Assembly (NCBI RefSeq): GCF_001884735.1
Contig: NZ_MJAP01000003.1
Location: 558,001 to 622,000 of the forward strand
Direction: 5' to 3'
Length of the DNA: 64,000 nucleotides
Origin: Natronohydrobacter thiooxidans
GTDB lineage: Bacteria > Pseudomonadota > Alphaproteobacteria > Rhodobacterales > Rhodobacteraceae
Positions 35,301 to 44,793 of this stretch are shown here, in pieces. The notes beneath the pieces were generated by a model. The model was not told the origin of the DNA, ran no database searches, and saw nothing but the letters and a program-made list of their open reading frames with translations. Made by a program: the position numbers and the translations under genes. Position 1 is the stretch's first letter. Every line of letters begins with the position of its first letter.

Positions 35301-37802
35301 CTAATGCCCCGCGAAAAGCCTCAGAGGGCCGCGCGGCAGGACGGCGCGCGTTCCCTCGATTGTCATGTCTGAAACCGAGAGCTGACGCCCTTCGGCCCGG
35401 ATGCTCCCGTCGGCGTGGAACTGCACCTCCCCGTAATCGGGATCCTCGACCCGGATCACCCCTGCCTCCTCGTTCAGGGTGAGCCCGGAAAAACGTTGCG
35501 CGAAAGCCGCGCCATCGCCATGCAGCGCATGCGCGCCAAGGCGGATCAGCCACCAGCCCTGCCGCCCGGCCAGCCGCAACTCATGCCCGGCGGTCGGGCC
35601 ATGGTCCACGACCTGCAGCGCGGCGGAAGTGCGGATCATCAGATGCCCCTGCCCCGACTGCGCCAGCGCGGTGTCGCCCTGAATGCGGGCCGCGTCGAAA
35701 TCGGGGGCCGGGAACCAGCAATGGGTGAAATCGGGCTGCGGGTCGGTGCCGTTGAACTGCACCACCGCCAGATCTCGATATTGCTGCACCCGTGGCACGC
35801 TGGCGGACCCGCCCCAATAGGACGGGCGGCCATAGCCCGAATGGATCACTTCGCCCGGGTGGTTGATCCAGATCTGCGCCGCAGGATTATGGCCAAGACG
35901 GGCGTGGATCAGTGTTTCCTGATAGCCCCAGTCGCCCCAGCGATAGGCCATGGCCGAGCCCATGGCGTGATCGGCGCTTTTGTGGTGATAGAGGCGCGCG
36001 AAACACCCCTCGCCCTGCGCGAAGCGCCATTCCTGCGCGTGCTCGCCGCTCAGGCAAGCGCGGTCCTTCAGGTCGGGCAGCGCCAGCCCATGTTCGCGCA
36101 GGCACAGCGCCAGTTGCGGCGTGGCATGAAACCTTGCGCCGAAACTGCCGGTGCCCCACAAGAGCCGCCCGATGGCGGATAGCTCCAGCGTTACCGTACC
36201 GCGCAGAGTATGCTCATAGCTGCGCCCCTGCGCGGCGGTCAGCACGCCCTGATGCGCCGAATTGGCCACGATCTCTGCCAGCCGCACGATCCCGCGCCGG
36301 GCGCGTTCGCGCAAATCGGCATCGGGCGACAGCGCAAAGATCGCGGTCAGGCCCTTCAGGTCGATGGGGAAATAGGGGGCCGAGTTGAATTCGGCCATTT
36401 CGCAGGCCTCGAAATGGTCGAACCATGCGATCAGCCGTTCGGCCCCGATCCGGGACTGTTCGGCGCCGCTGCGGCCTGAGCGGGTGAACAGCGTCTCGGG
36501 CAGAAGCGCGCCACCCAGATGCGCGGCGGTGTGAAACAAAAGCGCGTGGTTTTCGCTGAAATACCACTGCACGTCATTGCCCGGCTCATCCATCCAGTAG
36601 CGATAGCCCGCAATGGTCTGGTCGATCCGGGCGCAAAGCTCGGGGCCCAGCAGATCGGGCCAGCGGGTGCGCGACCAGATCAGGGGGACCAGCGCGAAAT
36701 CGGCGCAGTCCCAGCAGGCATCGATCCGGGGCAGCGCATCGGCGATCATTGCCCGCGTGCGCGCGCTGCCATCGCCAAGCGCCAGCCGGGCAATGGCGGT
36801 CACCGTGTCGGCCTCGCCGCCCTCTGCGATGGCTTGCAGCGTCTCTGTGATACGCGCATCGGGCGATTGCGGCGCCGGGCCCTGCTTGCCCGCATGGGAA
36901 ATCTCGGTGCCATAGACCCGCCCGGCTGCGAAGCCCGCCACGCTCAGTTGTACCCGGACATGGCGGAAATCGCCGGGCAGATCATCCGCATTGCCCAGAT
37001 CGATTTCGGTCGTCGTGGCGGGCAGGCTGCGGTGGATCGGCGGGAAATGATCATGCGACATGAAATCGCCTTCGATCCGGAACTCGGCCTGAGCCGCGAC
37101 GCCCAGAGGGGCAGGCAGGCGCAGGACCACCGGCACGCCGTCATGAGTCGAGCGCGGGAAGTGGAAGCCTTCAAGCGCGGTTTCGACGGCGCGGGCCTCG
37201 GCCTCGGTGCAGCTGACAGGGATTGCCTGCTCGGCCTCTGGCCCGGCGAGATAGTCAAGCTGGACATAGAAGCGCGTATCGCGCTCGGCGAGGTCATCGA
37301 AGAAGATCTCGATCCGGTTCTCCCCGGCCTGAAGCGTGACTTCGGCCTCGGCGCTGGTCTCATAATTGCGCGTATAGCCCGCCATCCACAGCAGCTCAGT
37401 GCCGTTGACGCGCAGGATCGCGCCGCCACAGGTCGCGAGCCGCAGCCGTGCTGTCCCAGCTTCCTGCGCGCGGATCAGGGTTTCCGCCCGCGCGGCCAGC
37501 CGTGTGGCCCGGAACCAGAAGCCCGACAGATCCAGCCGCGGCGAACCGAAGCCCAGCCAGACAGTTTCCGGCGCCCCGGTCGCGCGCTCATCGGGGCGCT
37601 GGTCGCGGAAGGCCGCTGCAAAATAGGTCCGGCAGGGGTATTCGTGGGGGATGAAGTTCTTGTCCCGCGTCAGAAAGAAAAACGGGTCCATCTCGCCCTG
37701 CATGGGCCGTTCGGGCACGTCATATGCCGCCTCGGCAATGGTCGAGTGCCGCCACAGGGTGACGGTTGCGCCAACAGGCAAGGGGCGCGACAGGTGTGTC
37801 AT
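35301..37802 (-). CDS. Large cytoplasmic protein of unknown family in the uronide operon
   Basis: 833 residues with no signal peptide or membrane helix. The N-terminal part (about 1-330) looks beta-rich. The middle (about 340-620) has helical, Trp/His-rich segments such as WYFSENHALLFHTAAHLGG and SGEHAQEWRFAQGEGCF, suggesting an alpha/alpha toroid. The C-terminal part is again beta-rich. This layout resembles polysaccharide lyases and uronidases, but I cannot place it in a named family. It overlaps KduI by ATGA and is co-transcribed with the importer. Most likely it is a glycoside hydrolase or lyase acting on imported oligouronides. Confidence 0.75.
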   Translation of the reverse strand: MTHLSRPLPVGATVTLWRHSTIAEAAYDVPERPMQGEMDPFFFLTRDKNFIPHEYPCRTYFAAAFRDQRPDERATGAPETVWLGFGSPRLDLSGFWFRATRLAARAETLIRAQEAGTARLRLATCGGAILRVNGTELLWMAGYTRNYETSAEAEVTLQAGENRIEIFFDDLAERDTRFYVQLDYLAGPEAEQAIPVSCTEAEARAVETALEGFHFPRSTHDGVPVVLRLPAPLGVAAQAEFRIEGDFMSHDHFPPIHRSLPATTTEIDLGNADDLPGDFRHVRVQLSVAGFAAGRVYGTEISHAGKQGPAPQSPDARITETLQAIAEGGEADTVTAIARLALGDGSARTRAMIADALPRIDACWDCADFALVPLIWSRTRWPDLLGPELCARIDQTIAGYRYWMDEPGNDVQWYFSENHALLFHTAAHLGGALLPETLFTRSGRSGAEQSRIGAERLIAWFDHFEACEMAEFNSAPYFPIDLKGLTAIFALSPDADLRERARRGIVRLAEIVANSAHQGVLTAAQGRSYEHTLRGTVTLELSAIGRLLWGTGSFGARFHATPQLALCLREHGLALPDLKDRACLSGEHAQEWRFAQGEGCFARLYHHKSADHAMGSAMAYRWGDWGYQETLIHARLGHNPAAQIWINHPGEVIHSGYGRPSYWGGSASVPRVQQYRDLAVVQFNGTDPQPDFTHCWFPAPDFDAARIQGDTALAQSGQGHLMIRTSAALQVVDHGPTAGHELRLAGRQGWWLIRLGAHALHGDGAAFAQRFSGLTLNEEAGVIRVEDPDYGEVQFHADGSIRAEGRQLSVSDMTIEGTRAVLPRGPLRLFAGH

Positions 37803-38641
37803 TTCAGATCCTTTACCGGCACGGGATCGACATCCTGATAGACCTGATTCTCGCCGGTCATGCCCCAGACAAACGCATAGGGTCCGGTGCCTGCGCCCAT
37901 ATGGATCGACCAGGCGGGCGACAGGATCGCATCGCCCGACGCGACCATCAGATGGCGGGTATTTTCGGGCCGCCCCATCAGGTGAACAACGCGGTCTTCA
38001 TCGGCCATGTCGAAATAGAGATACGCCTCCATCCGCCGCTCGTGCAGATGCGGCGGCATGGTGTTCCAGACATTGCCCGGATCAGGGTCGGTGATGCCCA
38101 TCAGGAGCAGGCATGAGGGCGCGACTTCGGGGTGGATATACATGCGCAGGGTGCGCTGGCTGGCGCGGCTGGTCTCGCCGAAAACCACCGGTTTGGACTG
38201 ATCGCGGGTGATCAGGCGGTGCGGGTGGTCGGCCCCGGCGGGGACCGAGTTCAGATAGAACAGCGCCGGGTTCGCGGGGTCGTCCGATTCCAGCGCGACA
38301 TCTTTCGCCCCTCGCCCCACATAGAGCACATCGCGCGGGGCCAGCGCATGGCGCGTCCCGTCCACGGTGATCGCGCCCGGATGGCGGCCCAGATTGGCGA
38401 TCCCGCCCTCGCGCGCGTCGAAGAAATGGGCAGTGCCGACCCCGGCCCCGTCGCCGATGGCGATGGGGCTGTCGGTGGGGACGATCCCGCCCAGCACCAT
38501 CCGGTCGACATGGGTATAGGCCATGCGCGCCTGTCCGGGCTGAAAGATGCCTTCGACCATGTATTCAGCGCGCAGATCGGCGGTTGTCATGCCATCAATG
38601 GCGGCGGGTGATCCGCCGTAGCGGTTGGTCCAGGTGATCAT
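37799..38641 (-). CDS. kduI: 5-dehydro-4-deoxy-D-glucuronate isomerase
   Basis: A 280-residue cupin-type isomerase converting 5-keto-4-deoxyuronate to 2,5-diketo-3-deoxygluconate. His198, His200 and Glu205 (PHLHERRMEAY) and His247 (WSIHMG) match the zinc ligands of E. coli KduI with a shift of two. The start is ATG 38641, overlapping the hydrolase stop; longer in-frame sequence upstream is inside that gene. It feeds KduD, encoded at 40832. Confidence 0.93.
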   Translation of the reverse strand: MITWTNRYGGSPAAIDGMTTADLRAEYMVEGIFQPGQARMAYTHVDRMVLGGIVPTDSPIAIGDGAGVGTAHFFDAREGGIANLGRHPGAITVDGTRHALAPRDVLYVGRGAKDVALESDDPANPALFYLNSVPAGADHPHRLITRDQSKPVVFGETSRASQRTLRMYIHPEVAPSCLLLMGITDPDPGNVWNTMPPHLHERRMEAYLYFDMADEDRVVHLMGRPENTRHLMVASGDAILSPAWSIHMGAGTGPYAFVWGMTGENQVYQDVDPVPVKDLK

Positions 38642-39744
38642 GATGTCAGACTCGATGTTAGGGATTTCGTCGGGTGGTTCAGCGCCTCGGTCAGGCACAT
38701 AATGGCCAGTGACTGGCCATAGCCGGTCGGCTGCACCGGAATGTCGCGGTAGAATTGCAGGTCATGGCCCATGCGGGTGCCGTAGCTAACCCCGCCGACC
38801 ACGCCGTCGGGACCGATCTGGCCCAGCACATAATCCAGCCCGCGCCGCCCGGCCTCGGCGGCCGCTGGCCCGGCGCGGCCAGTACGGGCGGCTTTCATCA
38901 GGCCATAGGCAATGCCCGCCGTGGCACTGGTTTCCATGTAGGACGAAGGGTCATCCAGAAGCGTGCGCCAAGCGCCGTCTTCGGTCTGCAGGGGCAGAAG
39001 CGCCTCGATCTGCGCGGCCAGAACCCCGTCGAGAAAACGCGCGATGGCAGGATCAAGCGCGCAGAGATCAGGCAGATCGGCCAGCCCCGCCGTGATCCAG
39101 GCATTGCCCCGCGCCCAACGCGCGCGGGCGAAATTGTCGCGCCGTGCAAAGCTCCAGCCGTGGAACCACAGGCCGGTGGCAGGATCGGCCAGATAGCGGG
39201 TGTGGACCAGAAACTGATGCTGCGCCTCGTCGATCAGGGCGCGCTGACCGCTGGCCTGCCCGTAAGAGGCGAGAAACAGCGCCACCATGAAAAGCGTGTC
39301 GTCCCAGAGTTCGCCATCATTGATCTTGTCAGAGACATCGTGCTGAAATCCCCCCTCGGCGGTGCGGGGGGCGTCGCGCAACAGCCGTTCGGCCCAGTCC
39401 TGCAGCAGCGGCTGCCAGCGTGGATCGCGGGTACGCGCCCAGAGCAGGCTCAGCGCCAGCATGGGGGCCGTGGTGTTGACATTCAGCCCCGGCAGGCCGT
39501 TCTGGCGGTGATCTTCAAACCAGTCTTCCAGCAGGCGCTGCCAACGCGGCTCGCCGCTCTGCATCCACAGCCGCGCGAGACCATAGAGCCCCACGCCCTG
39601 CGGCCATTCCCAGCTGGAAAAGCTGATATAGTCGCCCCTTGTACCATCGAGATTGGGCTCATCAAAGCGCCCGGTATCGGTCAGCGCGGTCAGCCCGGTC
39701 ACCAGGCGATCCAGCGTTGTCCGGATATGCGAATCGTCGGCCAT
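38638..39744 (-). CDS. GH88/GH105-like unsaturated uronyl hydrolase
   Basis: 368 residues forming an alpha/alpha-barrel with family motifs DDTLFMVALFLASYGQ, ARARWARGNAWITAGL and TSATAGIAYGLMKAAR, the signature regions of unsaturated glucuronyl/galacturonyl hydrolases. It would release 5-keto-4-deoxyuronate from the non-reducing end of lyase products. There is no signal peptide, so it acts in the cytoplasm on imported oligomers. The start is ATG 39744 behind GGGAGGAG. It is the first gene of the minus-strand operon. Confidence 0.88.
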   Translation of the reverse strand: MADDSHIRTTLDRLVTGLTALTDTGRFDEPNLDGTRGDYISFSSWEWPQGVGLYGLARLWMQSGEPRWQRLLEDWFEDHRQNGLPGLNVNTTAPMLALSLLWARTRDPRWQPLLQDWAERLLRDAPRTAEGGFQHDVSDKINDGELWDDTLFMVALFLASYGQASGQRALIDEAQHQFLVHTRYLADPATGLWFHGWSFARRDNFARARWARGNAWITAGLADLPDLCALDPAIARFLDGVLAAQIEALLPLQTEDGAWRTLLDDPSSYMETSATAGIAYGLMKAARTGRAGPAAAEAGRRGLDYVLGQIGPDGVVGGVSYGTRMGHDLQFYRDIPVQPTGYGQSLAIMCLTEALNHPTKSLTSSLTS

Positions 39745-39767
39745 GAGTCTCCTCCCACGCAAACGAT

Positions 39768-39785
39768 ATGAATAACGAAATTCAT
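39768..39785. promoter_or_regulatory. Operator candidate 1 between uronyl hydrolase and lacI-type gene
   Basis: ATGAAT-AACGAA-ATTCAT is an 18-base inverted repeat with perfect 6-base arms, with a CG near the centre as in LacI-type operators. It lies 24 bp upstream of the hydrolase start. Confidence 0.5.
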
Positions 39786-39795
39786 TTGCAATAAC

Positions 39796-39810
39796 TGCAA
39801 AAATTTTGCA
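39796..39810. promoter_or_regulatory. Operator candidate 2 upstream of the lacI-type gene
   Basis: TGCAAAA-A-TTTTGCA is a perfect 7-base inverted repeat around one central base, 23 bp before the regulator start codon. It may serve autoregulation. Confidence 0.45.
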
Positions 39811-39832
39811 TTAGGTAAAGGAGGAGGGTCGC

Positions 39833-40828
39833 ATGACCGGAAAACGTGTTCGTATGGAAGATCTGGCCGAGCGTTGCGGTGTCTCGGTCGCCACGGTCAG
39901 CCGGGTGTTGTCCGATCAGCCCGGCGTGCGCGAGGATGTGCGCGCGCGGGTGCGCGCGGCAGCGGCGGCACTGGGCTATGTCGGGCAATCGGCACTTGCC
40001 GGGCGGCGCGCCATTCTGATCGCCAGCCGCGCCGCATTGGTTGATGCTGCACGCAGCCAGTTCACCCTGCATGTGCTGGACGGGCTGCGCGAGCGCGCCG
40101 CCGCGCTGGGGATGCGGCTTGACGTGCGCGCGATGGCCGCCAATTTCGCAGAGACTTTCCACGAAGATGACGACGCGGCGGGGTATCTGCTGCTGACGCC
40201 GGAAAATGATACCCAGATCGCGATTGCGGCAGATCAGGGGCGGCCGGTGATTCTGGTCAATGCCGATGACCCGCGCATGCGGCTCAGTTCGGTCGCACCC
40301 TGCAACCGCACTGCGGCCGCTCTGGCCACCGATCACCTGATTGCGCGAGGGCACCGGCGCATCTTGTTCCTGACCTGCCCCGGACGCCGCACCATCGAGC
40401 GTCGGCGCGAAGGCTGGGCCGGGCAACTGGCAGAAGCCGGGCTGCAAGCCGATCTGGTCGAAGAGGTTGCCGACTGGCGCCCGGATCTGGCGGCAGAGGC
40501 CATCCGCGCGCGCCTGTCAAAGGGTCCGCGCGATTTCACCGCCGTGCTGGCGGCGGGCGACAGTCTGGCCATCGGCGCGCTGATCGGTCTGGCCGAAGCC
40601 GGGGTTTCGGTGCCTGATCAGGTCAGCGTGATGGGCTTCGACGGCTTGCCGCAATGCGATCTGCAATCCCCGCCGCTGAGCGCGATCGAGATCCCGATGC
40701 AGGCCATCGGCGCTACTGCGCTGGATCTGTTGCGCGACGCACTGACCTTTCCCGACGCCCCGCCCCGGCGGGTAGAGCTCGCCTGCCGGATCATCGAGCG
40801 CGCCTCGACCGGCACTTGCAAGGAGTAG
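39833..40828 (+). CDS. LacI-family transcriptional regulator of the uronide cluster
   Basis: A 331-residue repressor. The N-terminal helix-turn-helix (MEDLAERCGVSVATVSRVLS) is followed by an effector-binding domain. The start follows AAAGGAGGAGGG. It is divergent from the uronide operon and 3 bp upstream of kduD, so it likely controls both. A keto-deoxy uronate is the expected inducer by analogy; nothing in the sequence proves it. Confidence 0.92.
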   Translation: MTGKRVRMEDLAERCGVSVATVSRVLSDQPGVREDVRARVRAAAAALGYVGQSALAGRRAILIASRAALVDAARSQFTLHVLDGLRERAAALGMRLDVRAMAANFAETFHEDDDAAGYLLLTPENDTQIAIAADQGRPVILVNADDPRMRLSSVAPCNRTAAALATDHLIARGHRRILFLTCPGRRTIERRREGWAGQLAEAGLQADLVEEVADWRPDLAAEAIRARLSKGPRDFTAVLAAGDSLAIGALIGLAEAGVSVPDQVSVMGFDGLPQCDLQSPPLSAIEIPMQAIGATALDLLRDALTFPDAPPRRVELACRIIERASTGTCKE

Positions 40829-40831
40829 ACC

Positions 40832-41566
40832 ATGACCAACCCATTCCGACTGGACGGAAAAACCGCGCTGGTGACCGGCGCCAATGCCGGTATCGGCCAG
40901 GCCATTGCGCTCGCGCTCGGGCAGGCCGGTGCGCAGGTTGTCGTCGCCGCGCGCCGACCCGCTACCGAGACACTTGCGGCGCTGGGGGCGCAGGGCCGGA
41001 CGCTGACGCTCGATCTGTCCGACCCGCTCGCGGCCCGCGACGCCTTCGCCGCCGAGCCGGTGGATATTCTGGTCAACAATGCCGGGACGATCCGCCGCGC
41101 CGACAGTCTGGACTATTCCGAGGCCGACTGGGACGCGGTGATGGATGTCAACCTGAAAGCGGTATTCTTCACCACTCAAGCTTTTGCGCGTGCGGTGACC
41201 GCGCGCGAAGGGCGTGGCAAGGTGATCAACATCGCCTCTCTCTTGTCGTTTCAGGGGGGCATCCGGGTGCCCGCCTATACGGCCTCGAAACATGGGGTGG
41301 CCGGGCTGACAAAGATCCTCGCGAATGAATGGGCCGCAGGTGGGATCAATGTCAACGCCATCGCCCCCGGCTATATCGAGACGGCAAACACGGCAGCGCT
41401 AAGGGAGGATCCCGAGCGCTCTGCGGCCATCCTTGACCGCATCCCGGCGGGGAGATGGGGACGGCCCGAGGATATCGCGCAGACGGCGGTCTTTCTGGCC
41501 GCACCTGCCTCGGATTACATCCATGGTGCGGTTCTGAACGTCGATGGCGGATGGCTGGCCCGCTGA
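40832..41566 (+). CDS. kduD: 2-deoxy-D-gluconate 3-dehydrogenase / 2,5-diketo-3-deoxygluconate reductase
   Basis: A 244-residue short-chain dehydrogenase with TGANAGIG (15-22), NNAG (82-85), Ser136 and YTASK (Tyr149, Lys153). The opening MTNPFRLDGKTALVTGAN and GTIRRADSL are typical of KduD. It reduces the KduI product to 2-keto-3-deoxygluconate. The kinase and aldolase for the last steps are not in the window. Confidence 0.92.
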   Translation: MTNPFRLDGKTALVTGANAGIGQAIALALGQAGAQVVVAARRPATETLAALGAQGRTLTLDLSDPLAARDAFAAEPVDILVNNAGTIRRADSLDYSEADWDAVMDVNLKAVFFTTQAFARAVTAREGRGKVINIASLLSFQGGIRVPAYTASKHGVAGLTKILANEWAAGGINVNAIAPGYIETANTAALREDPERSAAILDRIPAGRWGRPEDIAQTAVFLAAPASDYIHGAVLNVDGGWLAR

Positions 41567-41727
41567 GGGGCTGACCCCGCCCGGCCCTCGCATCCAAGCA
41601 TCGTCAGAGCCGCCGGGCGGCCCGTCATCGCCGATAGCGCCCGCTGGCGGCGTCTGGCCCGTCAGCGGGGCGAAGAATGCCGCGCTCCGGGTTGTCTTTC
41701 CCCAAAGCGGATACTAAGTCGGCACTC

Positions 41728-41762
41728 ACCGGTCGCAGCCTACCCGGTTATCAAAACAAGGA
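41728..41762 (+). promoter_or_regulatory. preQ1-I-like riboswitch upstream of queC
   Basis: The stem ACCGG (41728-41732)/CCGGT (41744-41748) encloses the loop TCGCAGCCTAC. An A-rich tail TATCAAAACAAGGA (41749-41762) follows, whose AAGGA is the queC ribosome site. Loop CCT can pair with AGG to form the H-type pseudoknot of the preQ1-I aptamer. This compact design would block queC translation when preQ1 is bound. The match is by eye to the known class consensus. Confidence 0.8.
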
Positions 41763-41769
41763 CTGACAC

Positions 41770-42471
41770 ATGAGAACGAACCTTATCTGCTCTGGCGGGA
41801 TGGACTCTGTTTCGCTTGCCCATATTCTGGCCGCCCAAGGGGTGCTGAAGCGCCTGACCTCTTTCGACTATGGCCAGCGCCACCACAAGGAACTGGATTA
41901 CGCAAGAGCCTGCGCCGAACGGCTGGGTGTTGCGCATCATGTGATCGACATGCGCGCCGTCGGCGCGGTGCTGACAGGCTCTGCGCTGACCGATGATATT
42001 GCCGTTCCAGACGGCCACTATGCCGAAGACACCATGAAGATCACCGTGGTGCCCAATCGCAATGCGATCATGCTGAGCATTGCCTACGGGATTTCTGCGG
42101 CACATGGGGACGACACGGTTGCCACCGCCGTGCATGGCGGCGATCATTTCATCTATCCCGACTGCCGCCCCCGGTTCACGCAGGCATTCGAGATGATGCA
42201 GCGCGCAGCGCTGGATGGCTATGCGGATATTGCCCTGCATACCCCGTTCGTGCACCGCTCCAAGGCCGATATCGTGCGCGAGGGCGCGCGCGTTGGCACG
42301 CCTTTTGCGCAGACATGGTCCTGCTACAAGGGCGGCGCGACGCATTGCGGGCGCTGCGGCACCTGTGTCGAGCGGCGCGAAGCCTTCCATCTGGCGGGCA
42401 TAGCGGACCCTACCGATTATCAGGATCCCGAGTTCTGGCAGCAGGCCATCGCCAGCAAGGAGGGGCGCTGA
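41770..42471 (+). CDS. queC: 7-cyano-7-deazaguanine (preQ0) synthase
   Basis: A 233-residue PP-loop ATPase that turns 7-carboxy-7-deazaguanine into preQ0. SGGMDS (8-13) is the nucleotide-binding loop, and Cys185, Cys193, Cys196 and Cys199 form the zinc site. The opening is slightly short compared with the usual VLLSGGLDS. It is the first gene of queCDEF, preceded by the riboswitch, and overlaps queD by one base. Confidence 0.95.
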   Translation: MRTNLICSGGMDSVSLAHILAAQGVLKRLTSFDYGQRHHKELDYARACAERLGVAHHVIDMRAVGAVLTGSALTDDIAVPDGHYAEDTMKITVVPNRNAIMLSIAYGISAAHGDDTVATAVHGGDHFIYPDCRPRFTQAFEMMQRAALDGYADIALHTPFVHRSKADIVREGARVGTPFAQTWSCYKGGATHCGRCGTCVERREAFHLAGIADPTDYQDPEFWQQAIASKEGR

Positions 42472-42824
42472 TGTTTCGGATCACCAAGGAGTTTCATTTC
42501 TCGGCCTCGCATCAACTCTCGCATCTGCCGCCGGATCACCAATGCGCGCGGCTGCATGGGCATAATTACATCGTTGTGGTGGAACTTTCCGCGCCGGAGT
42601 TGAACGCAGACGGGTTTGTGCGCGATTATCATGAACTCAAACCCCTCAAAGCCTATATCGACGACAGGTTCGATCACCGCCATCTTGATGATATTCTTGA
42701 TGTGCCCTCGACCGCAGAGAACCTTGCGCGCCATTTCTACGACTGGTGCAAATCACGCTGGCCAGAGACCGCCGCTGTAAGAGTTTCGGAAACGCCGAAA
42801 ACATGGGCCGAGTACCGGCCATGA
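42471..42824 (+). CDS. queD: 6-carboxytetrahydropterin synthase
   Basis: A 117-residue enzyme of the 6-pyruvoyl-tetrahydropterin synthase family. His14, His29 and His31 are the zinc ligands (SASHQL and CARLHGHNY), and Cys25 is catalytic. The start is ATG 42471, which shares its A with the queC stop; upstream in-frame sequence lies inside queC. Confidence 0.94.
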   Translation: MFRITKEFHFSASHQLSHLPPDHQCARLHGHNYIVVVELSAPELNADGFVRDYHELKPLKAYIDDRFDHRHLDDILDVPSTAENLARHFYDWCKSRWPETAAVRVSETPKTWAEYRP

Positions 42825-43528
42825 GCCTGCGCATCGCCGAAATTTTCGGGCCCACGATTCAGGGTGAGGGAGCGTTGATCGGGGAGCCCACGGTCTTCGT
42901 CCGGGCAGGCGGGTGCGACTACCGCTGTGCGTGGTGCGACTCGATGCATGCAGTGGACAATGCATATCGGCATCACTGGGCAAGGATGACCGCGCGGCAG
43001 GTCTGGGAGAAAGTGCGCGCCCTGTCGGATGGGCGACCGCTCACTGTCTCTCTGTCCGGCGGCAACCCTGCCATTCAGGATTTCGGGCCGCTTATTGCCC
43101 TTGGCAAGGCCGAAGGCTACCGGTTTGCCTGCGAAACCCAAGGCTCGGTCGCGCGCCCGTGGTTTGCTGATCTTGACACGCTGGTCCTCAGCCCGAAGCC
43201 GCCATCCAGCGGCGAAGTGGTGGATTGGGCGGCGTTTGACACATGCCTGACTGCGGCACAGGCCGAGCCCGAAACCGTGCTGAAAATCGTGATCTTTGAC
43301 GATGCGGATTATGTCTGGGCCCAAGCTGCTGCCGCCAGATATCCCGATCTGCCACTCTATCTGCAACCGGGCAATCCGGAGGTAGATCCCGAGCTGGCTG
43401 TCGATCCGGGCGCCAGCATAGAGCGGCTGTCATGGCTGGTGGAGAAGGTCACCGCAGATAAATGGTTCACCCCGCGCGTGCTGCCGCAGCTTCATGTGCT
43501 GATATGGGGCAATAAACGCGGCGTCTGA
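42821..43528 (+). CDS. queE: 7-carboxy-7-deazaguanine synthase (radical SAM)
   Basis: A 235-residue radical SAM enzyme with the CX3CX2C cluster motif at Cys32, Cys36 and Cys39 (CDYRCAWCD). [13 protein letters not shown] is the standard QueE opening. The start is ATG 42821, overlapping the queD stop (ATGA). Confidence 0.94.
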   Translation: MSLRIAEIFGPTIQGEGALIGEPTVFVRAGGCDYRCAWCDSMHAVDNAYRHHWARMTARQVWEKVRALSDGRPLTVSLSGGNPAIQDFGPLIALGKAEGYRFACETQGSVARPWFADLDTLVLSPKPPSSGEVVDWAAFDTCLTAAQAEPETVLKIVIFDDADYVWAQAAAARYPDLPLYLQPGNPEVDPELAVDPGASIERLSWLVEKVTADKWFTPRVLPQLHVLIWGNKRGV

Positions 43529-43551
43529 GAACGAGGGCAAAGGAAATCGTG

Positions 43552-44016
43552 ATGACTGAAACCATCTATAGCGGGCTGAAGCAACTTGGCGGGGCAACGG
43601 AACTGCCTGACAGCCCGGAGAGGGCCGAATTGGAGCGCGTCCAGAACCCGCAGGCCGGTATTGCTTATTGCGTGCGGTTTGTGGCGCCTGAATTCACCTC
43701 GCTCTGCCCGATGACGGGCCAGCCGGATTTCGCGCATCTGGTGATCGACTATGTGCCGGGCGACTGGCTGATCGAGAGCAAATCCCTGAAACTCTATCTC
43801 GGGTCATTCCGCAATCACGGCGCGTTCCACGAGGATTGCACCATTTCCATCGCGCGGCGGCTTGTCGAATTCCTCGCCCCGCAATGGCTGCGGATCGGCG
43901 GCTACTGGTATCCGCGCGGCGGCATTCCCATTGATGTGTTCTGGCAGAGCGGCCCCATGCCCGAAGGTGTCTGGATACCGGATCAGGGTGTTGCCCCGTA
44001 TCGCGGGCGCGGTTGA
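43552..44016 (+). CDS. queF: NADPH-dependent 7-cyano-7-deazaguanine reductase
   Basis: A 154-residue nitrile reductase of the short (unimodular) type. Cys52 and Asp59 are catalytic ([10 protein letters not shown]), and ESKSLKLYL (75-83) is the QueF substrate motif. The start is ATG 43552 behind AAGGAA; a GTG directly ahead (43549) is an alternative. It makes preQ1, the riboswitch ligand, closing a feedback loop. Confidence 0.95.
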   Translation: MTETIYSGLKQLGGATELPDSPERAELERVQNPQAGIAYCVRFVAPEFTSLCPMTGQPDFAHLVIDYVPGDWLIESKSLKLYLGSFRNHGAFHEDCTISIARRLVEFLAPQWLRIGGYWYPRGGIPIDVFWQSGPMPEGVWIPDQGVAPYRGRG

Positions 44017-44160
44017 GGCAAGCGCCCGTCTTCGATCCTTCTCGGGACAGATCAACCTTGTGGATTTCATTGCGGCTTTCATCTCACAATCAAGGGCAGC
44101 GCGTCAGTCGTTAAAATTTTGCGATTGGCATAGGATCGCGTGAGAGATAGTTGCCATCCC

Positions 44161-44793
44161 ATGACGGATGAGACCGACCCGACCCTTGCTGACCGTATCG
44201 TCGCGGCCCTCGCGGCCGAAATCGAGGGCGGACATCTGCCCCCGGACACGCGTCTTCTGCAAAACGAGATTGCAACACGCTTTTCGGCCAGTCATGTGCC
44301 GGTGCGCGAGGCTTTCCGGCGTCTGGAGGCAATGGGGCTGGCGCAGTCCCTGCCGCGACGGGGCGTGCGCGTCGCAAGCATCGATGCCGGGCGACATTTC
44401 GAGGCGCTGGAAATGTGCGCGGTGCTGGAGGGTCTGGCCTTGCGCCATACCGGCACACCCTATCCGAAGGGACATCTGGACGCGCTGACCCGGGCCGATC
44501 TGGCGTGCAGTCAGGCCACCACGCAGCAAGACTGGGACAGCGCCAACCGCCATTTCCACAGCTTGCTGATTGCGCCTTGTCCGATGCCGGGGCTGCTGTC
44601 CGAGATCGGGCGGCTGCGGTCCATTCTGACGCGCGGAGCCATGGCTCTGGGCGGGCGACCGCGCCTTTCCCTGCCGCGCGAGGATCGCGACCATGGCGCG
44701 ATCCTTGCCGCCTTGCGCGACGCGGATATTGACCGCGCCGCAACCATCCTTACGCGGCATATCCGGCGCGGGCATCTTGCCCGATCCTTATAG
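44161..44793 (+). CDS. GntR-family transcriptional regulator (FCD type)
   Basis: A 210-residue regulator. The winged helix (FSASHVPVREAFRRLEAMGLAQ) is followed by a short helical effector domain. A GTG at 44140 with AGGA ahead would add seven residues and is a real alternative start. The target is unclear; it is convergent with the uxuA operon across 345 bp. The opening lacks the strong ribosome site seen for most genes here. Confidence 0.82.
   Translation: MTDETDPTLADRIVAALAAEIEGGHLPPDTRLLQNEIATRFSASHVPVREAFRRLEAMGLAQSLPRRGVRVASIDAGRHFEALEMCAVLEGLALRHTGTPYPKGHLDALTRADLACSQATTQQDWDSANRHFHSLLIAPCPMPGLLSEIGRLRSILTRGAMALGGRPRLSLPREDRDHGAILAALRDADIDRAATILTRHIRRGHLARSL

Noticed and set aside
36519..37838. 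A 439-codon plus-strand frame opposite the 833-residue protein
   Set aside because: No ribosome site or domain; the minus-strand gene fits the operon with ATGA coupling.
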